A stretch of 64,000 nucleotides of DNA from Serratia oryzae (GCF_001976145.1 NZ_MOXD01000005.1:248001-312000), one strand, 5' to 3'; numbered from the stretch's first letter, positions 14,310 through 24,769 are shown. The notes: generated by a model from the sequence alone, not told the origin. Program-made: numbers and translations.

Positions 14310-16589
14310 TTAATGCACCGCACCTTCATCGGCTTTACGCATTGCAGCGCTGAGGAAGTGGTAGGTCAGCTGTTTCTTGTCTTTATCCAGCTCGACCTTC
14401 ACCGAACCACCGTCGACCAGCGAGCCAAACAGCAGTTCGTTGGCCAGCGGTTTCTTCAGGTTTTCCTGCATCACGCGCGCCATTGGGCGAGCCCCCATCG
14501 CACGGTCATAGCCTTTCACTGACAGCCAGTCACGCGCTTCGTCGCTCACTTCCAGCGACACGCCCTTGGCATCCAGTTGTGCCTGCAGTTCAACGATAAA
14601 CTTGTCGACAACCTGCTGGATCACCGCCGGAGACAGATGGTTGAACCAGATGATGTTATCCAGACGGTTACGGAATTCTGGCGTGAACACTTTCTTGATC
14701 TCTTCCATCGCGTCAATACTGTTGTCCTGCTCGATCAGGCCAATCGATTTACGTTCTGTTTCACGCACCCCGGCGTTGGTGGTCATCACCAGAATAACGT
14801 TACGGAAATCTGCCTTGCGGCCGTTGTTATCGGTCAGGGTACCGTTGTCCATGACCTGCAACAGCAGGTTGAACACGTCCGGGTGCGCCTTCTCGATCTC
14901 GTCCAGCAATACCACCGCATGCGGATGCTTGATCACCGCATCGGTCAGCAGCCCCCCCTGATCGTAACCTACATAGCCTGGAGGTGCGCCAATCAGGCGG
15001 CTAACGGTATGGCGCTCCATATACTCGGACATATCAAACCGCAGCAGCTCGATATCCAGCGCTTTCGCCAGTTGCACCGTGACTTCGGTTTTCCCGACGC
15101 CGGTCGGCCCGGCAAACAGGAAGGAACCCACCGGTTTGCGATCCTGGCCTAACCCCGCACGGCTCATCTTGATTGCCTCGGTCAAGGCTTCAATCGCCGG
15201 ATCCTGGCCAAACACCAGCATTTTCAGGCGATCGCCCAGGTTCTTCAGCACGTCACGATCGCTGGCAGAGACGGTTTTTTCCGGGATACGCGCAATGCGT
15301 GCAACCACAGACTCAATATCCGCCACGTTAACGGTTTTCTTGCGCTTGCTGATCGGCATTAACCGGCTGCGCGCGCCCGCTTCGTCAATCACGTCAATGG
15401 CCTTATCCGGCAGATGGCGATCGTTGATATATTTCACCGACAGCTCAACCGCAGCGCGGATCGCCTTGGCGGTATAACGCACGTCATGGTGCGCTTCATA
15501 TTTGGTTTTCAGACCGTTGATGATCTGAATGGTCTCTTCCGGCGTCGGCTCAGTAATATCAATTTTCTGGAAGCGACGTGCCAAAGCGCGGTCTTTTTCG
15601 AAAATATTGCTGAACTCCTGATAGGTAGTAGAACCGATCACCCGGATCTTGCCGCTCGACAGCAGCGGTTTAATCAGGTTGGCGGCATCCACCTGCCCAC
15701 CGGAAGCCGCACCGGCACCGATGATGGTGTGAATCTCATCAATGAACAGAATGCTGTTCTGATCCTGCTCCAACTGCTTCAGCAGCGCCTTGAAGCGTTT
15801 CTCAAAATCGCCACGGTATTTAGTACCTGCCAGCAGTGAACCAATATCTAGCGAGTACAGCGTGCAGTCAGCCATCACTTCCGGCACGTCGCCCTGCACG
15901 ATACGCCAGGCCAGCCCTTCGGCAATTGCAGTTTTACCCACGCCGGATTCCCCCACCAGCAGCGGGTTGTTTTTACGGCGGCGGCACAGCACTTGAATAG
16001 TACGCTCCAGCTCACGATCGCGGCCAATCAACGGATCGATACCGCCCACACGCGCCAGTTGGTTCAGGTTGGTGGTGAAGTTTTCCATACGGTCTTCCCC
16101 TCCAGACTGCTCTTCGTTTACCGGGTTCTCCGCATTCGGAGCCTGGCCCGGCTCATCTTTACGCGTACCATGTGAAATGAAGTTCACCACGTCCAAACGG
16201 CTGACGTCGTGTTTACGCAGCAGGTAAGCCGCCTGCGACTCCTGTTCGCTGAAGATCGCCACCAGCACGTTGGCACCGCTGACTTCGCTACGGCCAGAAG
16301 ACTGCACGTGGAATACCGCACGTTGCAGCACGCGCTGGAAGCTGAGCGTCGGCTGAGTGTCGCGCTCTTCTTCGCTGGCAGGCAGCGTAGGCGTTGTTTG
16401 TTCAATAAAGGCTTCCAGTTCCTGACGCAACGCCGCCAGATCCACCGTACATGCCTCAAGCGCTTCGCGCGCGGCAGGGTTGCTGAGCAGGGCCAGCAAC
16501 AGGTGCTCCACGGTCATAAACTCATGTCTGTGCTCACGCGCTCTGGCGAAAGCCATGTTGAGACTGAGTTCCAGTTCTTGATTGAGCAT
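14310..16589 (-). CDS. clpA: ATP-dependent Clp protease ATP-binding subunit ClpA
   Basis: Double-ring AAA+ unfoldase that feeds substrates to ClpP. About 759 residues starting MLNQELELSLNMAF. The N-domain (1-145) binds ClpS. D1 has Walker A GESGVGKT near 215 and D2 has Walker A GPTGVGKT near 496. The pore loop PPGYVGYDQ is present, and the ClpP-docking IGL loop appears as SIGLIEQDN. The C-terminus is complete. A start two codons upstream is possible. clpS lies upstream on the same strand. Confidence 0.97.
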   Translation of the reverse strand: MLNQELELSLNMAFARAREHRHEFMTVEHLLLALLSNPAAREALEACTVDLAALRQELEAFIEQTTPTLPASEEERDTQPTLSFQRVLQRAVFHVQSSGRSEVSGANVLVAIFSEQESQAAYLLRKHDVSRLDVVNFISHGTRKDEPGQAPNAENPVNEEQSGGEDRMENFTTNLNQLARVGGIDPLIGRDRELERTIQVLCRRRKNNPLLVGESGVGKTAIAEGLAWRIVQGDVPEVMADCTLYSLDIGSLLAGTKYRGDFEKRFKALLKQLEQDQNSILFIDEIHTIIGAGAASGGQVDAANLIKPLLSSGKIRVIGSTTYQEFSNIFEKDRALARRFQKIDITEPTPEETIQIINGLKTKYEAHHDVRYTAKAIRAAVELSVKYINDRHLPDKAIDVIDEAGARSRLMPISKRKKTVNVADIESVVARIARIPEKTVSASDRDVLKNLGDRLKMLVFGQDPAIEALTEAIKMSRAGLGQDRKPVGSFLFAGPTGVGKTEVTVQLAKALDIELLRFDMSEYMERHTVSRLIGAPPGYVGYDQGGLLTDAVIKHPHAVVLLDEIEKAHPDVFNLLLQVMDNGTLTDNNGRKADFRNVILVMTTNAGVRETERKSIGLIEQDNSIDAMEEIKKVFTPEFRNRLDNIIWFNHLSPAVIQQVVDKFIVELQAQLDAKGVSLEVSDEARDWLSVKGYDRAMGARPMARVMQENLKKPLANELLFGSLVDGGSVKVELDKDKKQLTYHFLSAAMRKADEGAVH

Positions 16590-16758
16590 AGGCACCTCCC
16601 AAATAGATTACCTTTAAGCCTGTTCACCAGACTATCTTACTTGCCACTTTGCGCTAGGGCTACGTTCGCCTTTTCACGCACTGCGTATACGTTCTGGGCT
16701 ACGCGTTGTCGACACCCAAACTGGCGGTACCGATAACGCCTATTGAATCAGACTCCAT

Positions 16759-17079
16759 TCAGGCTTTCTCCAACGTACAAAGCAACGGATGCTCATGCTC
16801 CCTGGCGTAACGATTCACATGGACGACCTTGGTTTCCGCCACCTCGGCGGTGAAAACACCGCAGATCGCCCTACCTCGATAGTGAACCGTAAGCATCAGT
16901 TGTGTTGCACGTTCAATATCATAAGAAAAGAACTTTTGCAGCACGTCAATCACAAATTCCATCGGTGTGTAATCATCGTTGTTAAGTATAACTTTATACA
17001 TTGATGGCGGTTTTACCGCATCGATTTGTTTTTCTTCAGCCAAGTGTTCAAAATTTAGCCAATCATTACTCTTACCCAT
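16759..17079 (-). CDS. clpS: ATP-dependent Clp protease adaptor ClpS
   Basis: 106-residue adaptor that recognises N-degrons and delivers them to ClpA. The core [19 protein letters not shown] and the histidine/valine-lined pocket region ([26 protein letters not shown]) are intact. It precedes clpA by about 170 bp on the same strand. Confidence 0.98.
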   Translation of the reverse strand: MGKSNDWLNFEHLAEEKQIDAVKPPSMYKVILNNDDYTPMEFVIDVLQKFFSYDIERATQLMLTVHYRGRAICGVFTAEVAETKVVHVNRYAREHEHPLLCTLEKA

Positions 17080-17424
17080 CGCTGTTCATCTTCTCTGCTA
17101 TACCCCCATATATCGGGGCACGTTTGGGTTATCCAAAGGGAGTATTGCTACTATTTTACCATCTTCATGGCAAACGCGCCGCAGCAGAAAGTTGGTAAAA
17201 CGGCCCCGGTTTTTTGCACAATTTGTTACCAAACAATGTCAATAGCGTTAACTGCTTCAAACTTTGGCGAACTGCCCGGCACTGTCAAAAGCCGATCCCT
17301 TGACGTGATGATCATTTGCTCTAGAGTGTAATTTCGTGAGTTGCTGGTCTTTTGACCACCCCAAACTCACCAGAATCAGTTATTCATCTCACCTAAAATA
17401 TTGCGTTGCGAGGGATGTAGAAGC
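17080..17424. other. Intergenic region between clpS and cspD
   Basis: About 345 bp of divergent promoter region for clpS (minus) and cspD (plus). No conserved gene is visible. The segment around 17300-17400 is AT-rich and probably holds the cspD promoter. No regulator site was assigned. Confidence 0.5.
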
Positions 17425-17646
17425 ATGGAGACGGGTACTGTTAAATGGTTCAACAACGCCAAAGGTTTCGGTTTTATCTGTCCTGAAGGCGGCGGCGAAG
17501 ATATCTTCGCTCATTATTCAACAATCAAAATGGATGGCTACAGAACGCTCAAAGCAGGCCAGCAAGTCAGGTTTGACGTTCATCAAGGGCCGAAAGGGAA
17601 CCATGCGAGCCTTATTATGCCGCTGGAAAGCGAGGCACTGGCCTAG
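17425..17646 (+). CDS. cspD: Cold-shock-like protein CspD
   Basis: Single-stranded nucleic acid binding protein expressed in stationary phase in E. coli, where it inhibits replication. It has 73 residues starting METGTVKWFNNAKGFGFICP, with RNP1-like KGFGFI and RNP2-like DIFAHYS. The C-terminus ESEALA is CspD-like rather than CspA-like. A TTG eight codons upstream is in frame but adds non-family residues. It is divergent from clpS, as in E. coli. Confidence 0.96.
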   Translation: METGTVKWFNNAKGFGFICPEGGGEDIFAHYSTIKMDGYRTLKAGQQVRFDVHQGPKGNHASLIMPLESEALA

Positions 17647-17680
17647 ACGCTCCCTCAAAGCTCTTCTACGATGCCACATA

Positions 17681-17714
17681 AAAATGCCAGCCAACGTTTG
17701 ACTGGCATTTTTTA
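17681..17714. terminator. Bidirectional terminator between cspD and macB
   Basis: Stem AAAATGCCAG / CTGGCATTTT with an A run on the left and a TTTTATT tail on the right. It sits between the convergent stops of cspD and macB. Confidence 0.85.
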
Positions 17715-17723
17715 TTGGGCTTA

Positions 17724-19670
17724 TTACTCACGGGCCAGCGCATCAATCGGATTCAGCCTTGCCGCACTGCGCGCCGGTAAATAGCCGAATACCACACCGA
17801 TCCCTGTCGAGCACAGAAACGCACTCAGCAACGCTGCGGGTGGGAAAGTGATCTGCCAACCCGGCAGCACCATTTGCACCAGCAGGCCGATGGCAAACGA
17901 CAGGATAATCCCCAGCGCACCGCCAACCAGGCACACCAGCACCGCTTCAATCAGGAACTGTTGCAATACGTCGCCAGAGCGAGCTCCCACCGCCATACGA
18001 ATGCCGATCTCACGCGTCCTTTCCGTTACCGAAACCAGCATGATATTCATCACCCCAATGCCGCCAACCACCAGCGAGATCACTGCCACTAAAGTCAGGA
18101 ATAGTTGCAGAGTACGGGTGGTTTTTTCCGCCGTCTGTACCAGGGTGTCCATATTGTAAGTGAAGAAATCTTTCTTACCGTGGCGCAAGGTCAGTAAACG
18201 CGTCAACTGCTGTTCCGCCTCCAGGCTGTTGTACCCCTCGGGGATACGCACGGTGATCGAATCAAAGCTGTCTTTGCCTACCAAGCGGTTAGCCATCGTG
18301 GTGTAGGGCACCCACACGCTCAGCGATTGGCTGCTGCCAAACATCGACTGCTTATCTTTAGCCACGCCCACCACCGTGGCTGGCATATTACCGACCAGAA
18401 TCACTTCCCCCACCACATCCTTTTGGTGCGGGAACAGACGGCGCTGGGTATTGGCGTCAATCACCACCACCTGCGCCTGTGATTGCACCTGCCGAGGATC
18501 GATACCCGCGCCCTGAGTGAACTCCATGCCATAAACCCGGAAAAACTGCTCGCTGACGCCGGTGACATTGGCCGCAACATCAATACTGCCAAAACGTAGC
18601 CGCATACTGCTGGCGATCTTGGGTGACAGTGCGCTGACGTAGGGCTGCTCGCGTAACGCCTCCAGATCGCCATATTTCAAAGCCTGGCGATAAGCGGGAT
18701 CATCATCGCCAAAATCTTTCCCCGGAAAGACATCCAGAGTATTGGTACCGATCGATTTGATATCTGCCAGCACCATTTGTTTAGCTGCATCGCCAATCAC
18801 CAAGATCGACACCACCGAAGCGATACCGATGATGATGCCCAGCATGGTGAGCGCCGTGCGCATTTTGTTAGCCACCATCGCCCGCCAGGCCATCACCAAT
18901 GCTTCACGGAAACGGCCGGATATCTGCTGCCAGGAAGGGGCCGGAGTCGCTAGCTCCACGGTTTTTGACTGCGTATTGTTGCGTGCCACCGAGCCGGAAT
19001 CGGCAATAATTTCCCCATCGCGAATTTCAATAATCCGTTCGGCCTGGCGCGCCACCGCCGGATCGTGCGTGACGATAATCACCGTGTGCCCCTGCTCACG
19101 CAGTTGCTTGAGGATCGTCATGACCTCTTCACCGGAATGGCTGTCGAGTGCACCGGTCGGTTCGTCTGCCAGGATCACCTGCCCACCGTTCATCAACGCC
19201 CGCGCAATACTGACGCGCTGCTGCTGGCCGCCAGAGAGTTGGCTTGGCCGATAAGCGATGCGTTCGCCCAGCCCCAGACGCTGCAGCAACGCCGCCGCCC
19301 TTTCCCGCCGCGCCGCCTTGCCTAAGCCGGCATAAATCGCTGGAACCTCAACGTTATGCGCTGCGCTCAGGTGGGGTAACAGATGGTAGCGCTGGAAGAT
19401 AAAACCAAAATGCTCACGCCGCAGCTGTGCCAGCGCATCACCGTTGAGGGTGGCAACATCCCGCCCAGCCACCCGATAAGTTCCGGCACTGGGTTTATCC
19501 AGGCAGCCGAGAAGGTTCATCAACGTCGATTTACCGGAGCCGGAGGCCCCCATAATCGCCACCATCTCACCCGCCTCAATGCTCAGGCTGACGTCCTTCA
19601 GCACATCCACCGTCCGATCGCCAGAGAGATAGCTGCGCCGGATCCCCTTCAGTTCCAACAACGCCGCCAT
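17724..19670 (-). CDS. macB: Macrolide export ATP-binding/permease protein MacB
   Basis: ABC transporter of the MacAB-TolC tripartite pump, which exports macrolides, enterotoxin and other substrates in enterobacteria. It has 648 residues. The ATPase domain is N-terminal: Walker A GASGSGKST at 41-49, signature LSGGQQQR, Walker B VILADEPTGAL. It is followed by one TM helix near 275, a large periplasmic MacB_PCD domain, and three TM helices in the FtsX-like C-terminus. Its ATG overlaps the macA stop by one base. Confidence 0.97.
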   Translation of the reverse strand: MAALLELKGIRRSYLSGDRTVDVLKDVSLSIEAGEMVAIMGASGSGKSTLMNLLGCLDKPSAGTYRVAGRDVATLNGDALAQLRREHFGFIFQRYHLLPHLSAAHNVEVPAIYAGLGKAARRERAAALLQRLGLGERIAYRPSQLSGGQQQRVSIARALMNGGQVILADEPTGALDSHSGEEVMTILKQLREQGHTVIIVTHDPAVARQAERIIEIRDGEIIADSGSVARNNTQSKTVELATPAPSWQQISGRFREALVMAWRAMVANKMRTALTMLGIIIGIASVVSILVIGDAAKQMVLADIKSIGTNTLDVFPGKDFGDDDPAYRQALKYGDLEALREQPYVSALSPKIASSMRLRFGSIDVAANVTGVSEQFFRVYGMEFTQGAGIDPRQVQSQAQVVVIDANTQRRLFPHQKDVVGEVILVGNMPATVVGVAKDKQSMFGSSQSLSVWVPYTTMANRLVGKDSFDSITVRIPEGYNSLEAEQQLTRLLTLRHGKKDFFTYNMDTLVQTAEKTTRTLQLFLTLVAVISLVVGGIGVMNIMLVSVTERTREIGIRMAVGARSGDVLQQFLIEAVLVCLVGGALGIILSFAIGLLVQMVLPGWQITFPPAALLSAFLCSTGIGVVFGYLPARSAARLNPIDALARE

Positions 19671-20785
19671 CAGTGGGCACCTACGCCGCCACGGCTGATA
19701 ATCACTTCGTCACCCGCGTCCAACCCGCTGAGGATCTGCACATCAATGTTATTACGAATGCCGATGGTAACTTCACGCGCTTCTTCTTTGCCCTGTTTCA
19801 GCAGCGCTACGTGATAACGATTATCGGCGATCTGATCCCCTAAGGCGGTCAGTGGGATCACCAGCGCATCGTTGACACCAGAAAGCTGAATATGCACCTG
19901 AGCCGTCATTTGCAGGCGCAACAAACCTTCCGGGTTCGGCACTTCAAAACGCGCGTAGTAGAAAATGGCATTGTTGACCTTTTCCGGCGTCGGTTGGATG
20001 TCTTTCACCACGCCATCGAAGCGCTTTTTTGGATCGCCCAGCACGGTAAACCAGGCTTTCTGCCCCGGTTTCAGGTTGATCACATCGGCTTCAGACACCT
20101 GCGCTTTCACCAGCATGGTGCTCATATCCGCCAGCGTCAGAATATTAGGTGCCTGCTGCGCGGCGATCACCGTTTGGCCTTGCAGAGTAGTGATCTGCAC
20201 CACATCGCCGTCCATCGGTGCTTCAATACGGGTATAGGCCAGGTTGATTTTTGCGGTATCCAGGCTGGCCTGATTTTTCACGATCTGCGCTTTGATGGTG
20301 GCAACCTGCGCTTTTTTCACCGCCAGTTCGGTCGCATATTGGTCCAGATCCTGAGGCGATACCGCCTGCAGTTTGGCCAGTTCACGGTTGCGCTGTAAGG
20401 TCACCGACGCCAACTGCTGTTCTGCCTGCGCTTGCTGCAATTGGGCCTGCAGTTGCTGCAGGGTAGCTTCGCTTTCACGAATGCTGTTTTGCGCCTGTTG
20501 CGGATCGATAATGGCCAGCAACTGGCCCTTTTTCACCCTGTCGCCAATCTCGACCTTCAGGCTCTCTAACTGGCCGCTGACCTGAGCACCGACGTCAACC
20601 TTGCGCACCGCGTCTAACTGGCCGGTTGCCAGTACGTTCTGCTGCAGATCACGCTTGGTTACCTTGACTGTTTGAAAATCTACCGGTATTGGATGGCTAA
20701 AATGCCAATAGAGCAGAGCGGCAAGCGCCACTAAAATGGTGCATCCAATCAACCAGCGTTTTTTACGTCCTGCTAACCGCATCAA
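19670..20785 (-). CDS. macA: Macrolide transporter periplasmic adaptor MacA
   Basis: Membrane-fusion (HlyD-family) subunit linking MacB to TolC. It has 371 residues, as in E. coli: an N-terminal TM anchor (about 11-27), a lipoyl half-motif, an alpha-helical hairpin rich in Gln/Ala (about 95-180), a second lipoyl half ([11 protein letters not shown]-like), and beta-barrel and membrane-proximal domains. First gene of macAB. A perfect AT palindrome lies in its promoter region. Confidence 0.96.
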   Translation of the reverse strand: MMRLAGRKKRWLIGCTILVALAALLYWHFSHPIPVDFQTVKVTKRDLQQNVLATGQLDAVRKVDVGAQVSGQLESLKVEIGDRVKKGQLLAIIDPQQAQNSIRESEATLQQLQAQLQQAQAEQQLASVTLQRNRELAKLQAVSPQDLDQYATELAVKKAQVATIKAQIVKNQASLDTAKINLAYTRIEAPMDGDVVQITTLQGQTVIAAQQAPNILTLADMSTMLVKAQVSEADVINLKPGQKAWFTVLGDPKKRFDGVVKDIQPTPEKVNNAIFYYARFEVPNPEGLLRLQMTAQVHIQLSGVNDALVIPLTALGDQIADNRYHVALLKQGKEEAREVTIGIRNNIDVQILSGLDAGDEVIISRGGVGAH

Positions 20786-20855
20786 TATTTGTTCCTATCT
20801 GTTTTCTTGTCAGTCGAGGGCCACCGAATACCGCCGCCGAATAAAGTTATCATTC

Positions 20856-20873
20856 TTAGTTATCAATAACTAA
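20856..20873. promoter_or_regulatory. Palindromic operator candidate between macA and ybjX
   Basis: TTAGTTAT-CA-ATAACTAA is a perfect 8-bp inverted repeat with a 2-bp spacer, about 70 bp upstream of macA and about 80-110 bp upstream of ybjX. The end bases TTAG..CTAA resemble MarR/SlyA-type operators, but the spacing is longer than the 12-bp SlyA consensus. The binding protein is unknown. Confidence 0.45.
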
Positions 20874-20984
20874 ACCTAAGCTCAACGCGTTGCCAACTTC
20901 CTGACGTTGAAGGGCCCTTATTGACCTGTTGTTTAGTTACATTTTGCTGAAATGACGCTATTCAATACCAACGAGAACGTCATC

Positions 20985-21944
20985 ATGTCCCAGCTCAGCG
21001 ATTCATTAACCTCTGCCAAACCTGCCAATGGTTGGCAATTGATAACGGCACTGCTCATTGGCGACAAGATACCCAGTCAGGCATGGAGAAAAACCACCTT
21101 CCGACTTAAGTTCTTCAGCCGTTCCCTACTCAATTGGCGCATTACCCATGGCCTGCTCAACACGCTGGCCAGCAATCCTTTGCTGGATGAGATTTTAAGC
21201 GCACAGCCGAGTTTGCCGTGCAAGCTGCATCGCCCTTACCTGGCCGCTAATATGAAACACATTGATGGCCTGTTTGCGTTGCGCGATCACTACAATTTGA
21301 TCATCCAGCGTATGCCACTAAAAATGCGGCTTGGTCATCTTGGACGCCAGCCTTTTACCTTGAGTTCCGCCCAGAGCAAAAACGGCGAGCAAATTTGCCT
21401 GCAACTGGCCGCTATCGATAAATTGAACAAGGAAGGAGAAGCTACCCTGCTTCTGCGTAATGCCAAAGGTATCATGTTAGCGGAGATAACCTTTACCTTA
21501 ATGAACTACCGCCAGCAGTCAACGCTGTTTATTGGCGGCCTGCAGGGCGCTGATTGCGCGGTTCCACATGCTGAGATCCAAAGCACCACCAAAGCCTGCC
21601 ACGGCCTGTTTCCAAAGCGATTGGTTCTGGAGGGCATTCTTCAATTAGCGCAGCAGTTGAAGATCGGTCAAGTGATAGCGGTGGGTAACAGCACCCATAT
21701 TTATCAAAACTGGCGCTATCACCGTAAAAAGAGAGCTCTGCTGCATGCCGATTACGATCAGTTCTGGGTTTCTATGGGAGGCAAACCGTGCGATGACGGG
21801 TATTTTCTGCTGCCCAAGCATGTTACCCGTAAACCCATGGAGGAGATTGCCAGTAAGAAACGCGCAGAATACCGCCGCCGCTACCAGTTGCTGGATGAGC
21901 TGCAACAGGGCATCGCCGCGCATTTCCCACAGCATCAGGCCTAA
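20985..21944 (+). CDS. ybjX: VirK/YbjX family protein (DUF535)
   Basis: Cytoplasmic-looking protein of the VirK/YbjX family, linked in Salmonella and Shigella to virulence and antimicrobial-peptide resistance; the molecular function is unknown. 319 residues from the MSQLSDSLTS start, which has a weak GAGA element; an ATG at 20952 would add 11 residues. Family blocks include RPYLAANM, LTLMNYR-like TFTLMNYRQQ, FIGGLQG, KRLVLEGI and the DQFWVSMGG segment. It is divergent from macA, as in E. coli. Its stop overlaps that of the convergent ybjD. Confidence 0.93.
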   Translation: MSQLSDSLTSAKPANGWQLITALLIGDKIPSQAWRKTTFRLKFFSRSLLNWRITHGLLNTLASNPLLDEILSAQPSLPCKLHRPYLAANMKHIDGLFALRDHYNLIIQRMPLKMRLGHLGRQPFTLSSAQSKNGEQICLQLAAIDKLNKEGEATLLLRNAKGIMLAEITFTLMNYRQQSTLFIGGLQGADCAVPHAEIQSTTKACHGLFPKRLVLEGILQLAQQLKIGQVIAVGNSTHIYQNWRYHRKKRALLHADYDQFWVSMGGKPCDDGYFLLPKHVTRKPMEEIASKKRAEYRRRYQLLDELQQGIAAHFPQHQA

Positions 21945-23599
21945 TCAGCCCGGCCACGTGCCAGCCAGACGACGCGCGAAAACATTTTCTTCAGCAGTGG
22001 CGGCACGGAGTCCGTTCCCCATGTACCCGCCTGCATCGCCACCTCAATCGCCAGGTCGGGTTTCGATGAGTGATGCACTGCCTTGAGGATCACTTTCCGC
22101 ACCGGCATCTGTACCTTGAGCGGCACCGACGCCACCCGGTGATAAACCGCGCTGAACCCTTCTTTGTACATAAAGTGCTCCATGTCCAGCGCAGGTAACA
22201 CCGTCAGGCGATCGCGCTCGTTGTCCTCATGGTTATCCAGCAGGTTGCGCACGGTATTGGCATATTTCTTCCCGGCTTCGTCGCCATCGACTAACGTATG
22301 CCATTCAATCCCCATCCGGCGGGCGAACTTCAGCAACGGCTTCAGGCCACATTGGGCAAACTCGATCACCCGCACCCCTTCGGCCTCAAAATGGTAACCA
22401 CACTGGCGTGCCAGTTCGTTCAGCAACCAGACTTCGGTTTCCCCCTCCACCAACAGCCAGCAGCGGGCAAATAGCGAAGAAGGCCGATTAAAACGGATAT
22501 GAAACGCGATACGCCGCCCATCTTCCGGGCTCAAACCGCTCGGCCCCAGGCGATAGGTTGCCACGCGGGACGACTCACGCACCAGGCGGCAAATATGCTC
22601 CACCGGCACCAGGGAAACCAGTTCGCTGGAGTTGGTGGTAGTGATCCGCTGTAGCGGCATCTGATTGAGCAAGCTCCAGGCAACCGACAGCATAATCGGG
22701 TGCAGGCGCGTTTCCGGGTCTTCCACCAGCAGCAAAGGCCGGGCATGGGGATCGAGCTTCACGTTGCCCTTAGCCTGCAGCAGCGTGGAAAACATGCCGA
22801 GCAGGATCAGGCGCATGCTGCGGCTGCTGGGTTCAGCAATGGTGCGGTTGATGTTGTCCAGCGAGCGCCACGCTTGCCGATCCTCGGCCTGACGATGGCG
22901 GCGTGGCCCGGGCACCTGCGAACCCAACTCGGCAAAATAGTGCTCCAGCAGTTGCTGCATCGCCGCCAGCCCATGGCGCAGCTCGGAATTGGTCAACTTT
23001 TGCGGATTACGGACCAGTTCGCGCGTCAATTGATCCAACTGCTGTGCCAATGCTTCGTTGTCGACCGGGAGACGGTCGTTAAGAGAACTGGGGCGCAAAC
23101 GGCGGATAAAACGCGCATCACGCAGCCGCATCACCGGGTGAATGCGGATTAGCGCATGTACCAGTTGATCGATATGATGCAGGTGCAGCGCATTGCCGTC
23201 GGCATCAAGAAAACGCCGCCAGGTGCACACCGTGCCATCATTTTCCAGCTCACCTTCACAACAGTAGTGAATGCGCCCCAGGTTATCCTCGCCCTTCGAC
23301 CAAAGCGGCGAAAGATGGCGGTAACGTGGCAAGTGCGCATGGCCAATATCCTTTTCACAGAAGGTGAAAATAATCTGCAGATGACGTTCTTTGGCAGCCT
23401 CATCGCCAGGGGGAAAGTGGAAATCCCGCGTTTCAAAGCGGTACAGCGTTTGCTCTGGCGCTAGAAGAAAGGTCATTGCATCCAGCAAGCTGGACTTACC
23501 CCAGGCATTCTCACCCAGTAATACGGTGTTCTCATCCAGCATCAATGAAAGCCGGTTGATACCACGAAATCCAACAATTTCAACACGCTCTAAGAACAT
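21941..23599 (-). CDS. ybjD: ATP-dependent OLD-family endonuclease-like protein YbjD
   Basis: About 552 residues, matching E. coli YbjD. The N-terminal SMC/RecF-type ATPase half has Walker A GENAWGKSS near residue 33 and later the LLLVEDPETRLHP signature/Walker B. The C-terminal TOPRIM nuclease half has LLVEGETEVWLLNELA (catalytic Glu) and the HTLVDGDEAGKKY motif (DxD-like). OLD-family proteins are nucleases; a specific role for YbjD is not established. The MFLERVEIVGFRGI start is preferred over one 4 codons upstream. Confidence 0.93.
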   Translation of the reverse strand: MFLERVEIVGFRGINRLSLMLDENTVLLGENAWGKSSLLDAMTFLLAPEQTLYRFETRDFHFPPGDEAAKERHLQIIFTFCEKDIGHAHLPRYRHLSPLWSKGEDNLGRIHYCCEGELENDGTVCTWRRFLDADGNALHLHHIDQLVHALIRIHPVMRLRDARFIRRLRPSSLNDRLPVDNEALAQQLDQLTRELVRNPQKLTNSELRHGLAAMQQLLEHYFAELGSQVPGPRRHRQAEDRQAWRSLDNINRTIAEPSSRSMRLILLGMFSTLLQAKGNVKLDPHARPLLLVEDPETRLHPIMLSVAWSLLNQMPLQRITTTNSSELVSLVPVEHICRLVRESSRVATYRLGPSGLSPEDGRRIAFHIRFNRPSSLFARCWLLVEGETEVWLLNELARQCGYHFEAEGVRVIEFAQCGLKPLLKFARRMGIEWHTLVDGDEAGKKYANTVRNLLDNHEDNERDRLTVLPALDMEHFMYKEGFSAVYHRVASVPLKVQMPVRKVILKAVHHSSKPDLAIEVAMQAGTWGTDSVPPLLKKMFSRVVWLARGRAD

Positions 23600-23848
23600 T
23601 ATCCACCTCACCTGCGCACTCTACCCCGATGCGGGGAAGAGTCGCTAACCCCTTGCAACGTCAGATAGCCAGGGGGAAATCGCCCTGCCAATATGCGAAC
23701 TCTACCTCTTGAGAATGGTCAAAAAAACCCTTTGAGGTCAAGCAGACATCATCAAATCTGCTGCTTTACTCCAGCGCGCATTTTCGTTAGCGTGTTTAGC
23801 TTGCCGGGTTCCCGGCCCTCTCCCAGATTAAAGGACACACGCTTCATC

Positions 23849-24745
23849 ATGTATTCAGGACTGCTGATTATTCTCTTACCGCTGATCGCCGGTTACCTTA
23901 TTCCTTTGCGCAGCAAACCCCTGATTCAGACTATCAACCGTCTGCTGAGCTGGATGGTCTACGTTATTTTGTTCTTTATGGGCATCAGCCTGGCATTTCT
24001 GGAGAATCTCAGCAGCAATCTGGTGCTGATATTTAAGTACACCGGGGTGTTTTTCCTGTGCATCTTCTGCGCCAACCTGTTGATGTTATTTGTGTTAGAA
24101 CGCCGCAAACCGTGGAAAAATACCCACAAGCAGGAAAAACTGCCTTCGCGCCTGCATATGGCACTGGAATCGCTGAAGCTGTGCTTCGTGGTGCTGGGGG
24201 GATTTGTGCTGGGCCTGACGCAGTGGCAGTGGCTGCAGTTCGCCAGCAAGGGCAGCGAGTACGCCCTGCTCTTCTTGCTGCTATTGGTCGGTATTCAGTT
24301 GCGTAACAGCGGTATGACGCTACGCCAGATCGTGCTCAACCGCCGTGGCATGATCGTGGCACTGGTGGTTGCAGTCAGCGCACTGGCGGGCGGCGCGCTG
24401 GCGGCGCAGTTGCTGGGGCTACCGCTGAAAACCGGGCTGGCGATGGCGTCCGGCTTTGGCTGGTATTCACTTTCCGGTATCCTGATCACCGACGCCTACG
24501 GCCCGGTGTTAGGCAGCGCGGCCTTCTTCAACGATCTGGCGCGCGAATTGGTGGCTATTATGCTGATCCCGACGCTGGTGCGCCGCAGCCGCTCTTCGGC
24601 GTTGGGGCTGTGCGGCGCGACCTCAATGGACTTCACCTTACCGGTTCTGCAACGCAGCGGCGGGCTGGAAATGGTTCCACCGGCGATCGTACACGGTTTC
24701 TTGCTGAGCCTGCTGGGGCCGGTGTTGATGGCGCTGTTCTCCTGA
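23849..24745 (+). CDS. lysO: Lysine exporter LysO
   Basis: Inner-membrane L-lysine (and thialysine) exporter, formerly YbjE. 298 residues from MYSGLLIILLPLIAGYLIPL, with about eight hydrophobic helices. The conserved block SGFGWYSLSGILITD..GP..GSAAFFNDLARE is present. The frame is open for 52 codons further upstream, but that stretch is not hydrophobic or family-like. An AAAGGA element precedes the chosen ATG. Regulation by ArgP/ArgR is known in E. coli; no such site was assigned here. Confidence 0.94.
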   Translation: MYSGLLIILLPLIAGYLIPLRSKPLIQTINRLLSWMVYVILFFMGISLAFLENLSSNLVLIFKYTGVFFLCIFCANLLMLFVLERRKPWKNTHKQEKLPSRLHMALESLKLCFVVLGGFVLGLTQWQWLQFASKGSEYALLFLLLLVGIQLRNSGMTLRQIVLNRRGMIVALVVAVSALAGGALAAQLLGLPLKTGLAMASGFGWYSLSGILITDAYGPVLGSAAFFNDLARELVAIMLIPTLVRRSRSSALGLCGATSMDFTLPVLQRSGGLEMVPPAIVHGFLLSLLGPVLMALFS

Positions 24746-24769
24746 TCTTTTCATCTTGCCTTTACCCTG

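Noticed and set aside
20930-20950. PhoP box before ybjX
   Set aside because: One TGTTTA half is present but the second half 5 bp later (ATTTTG) does not match.
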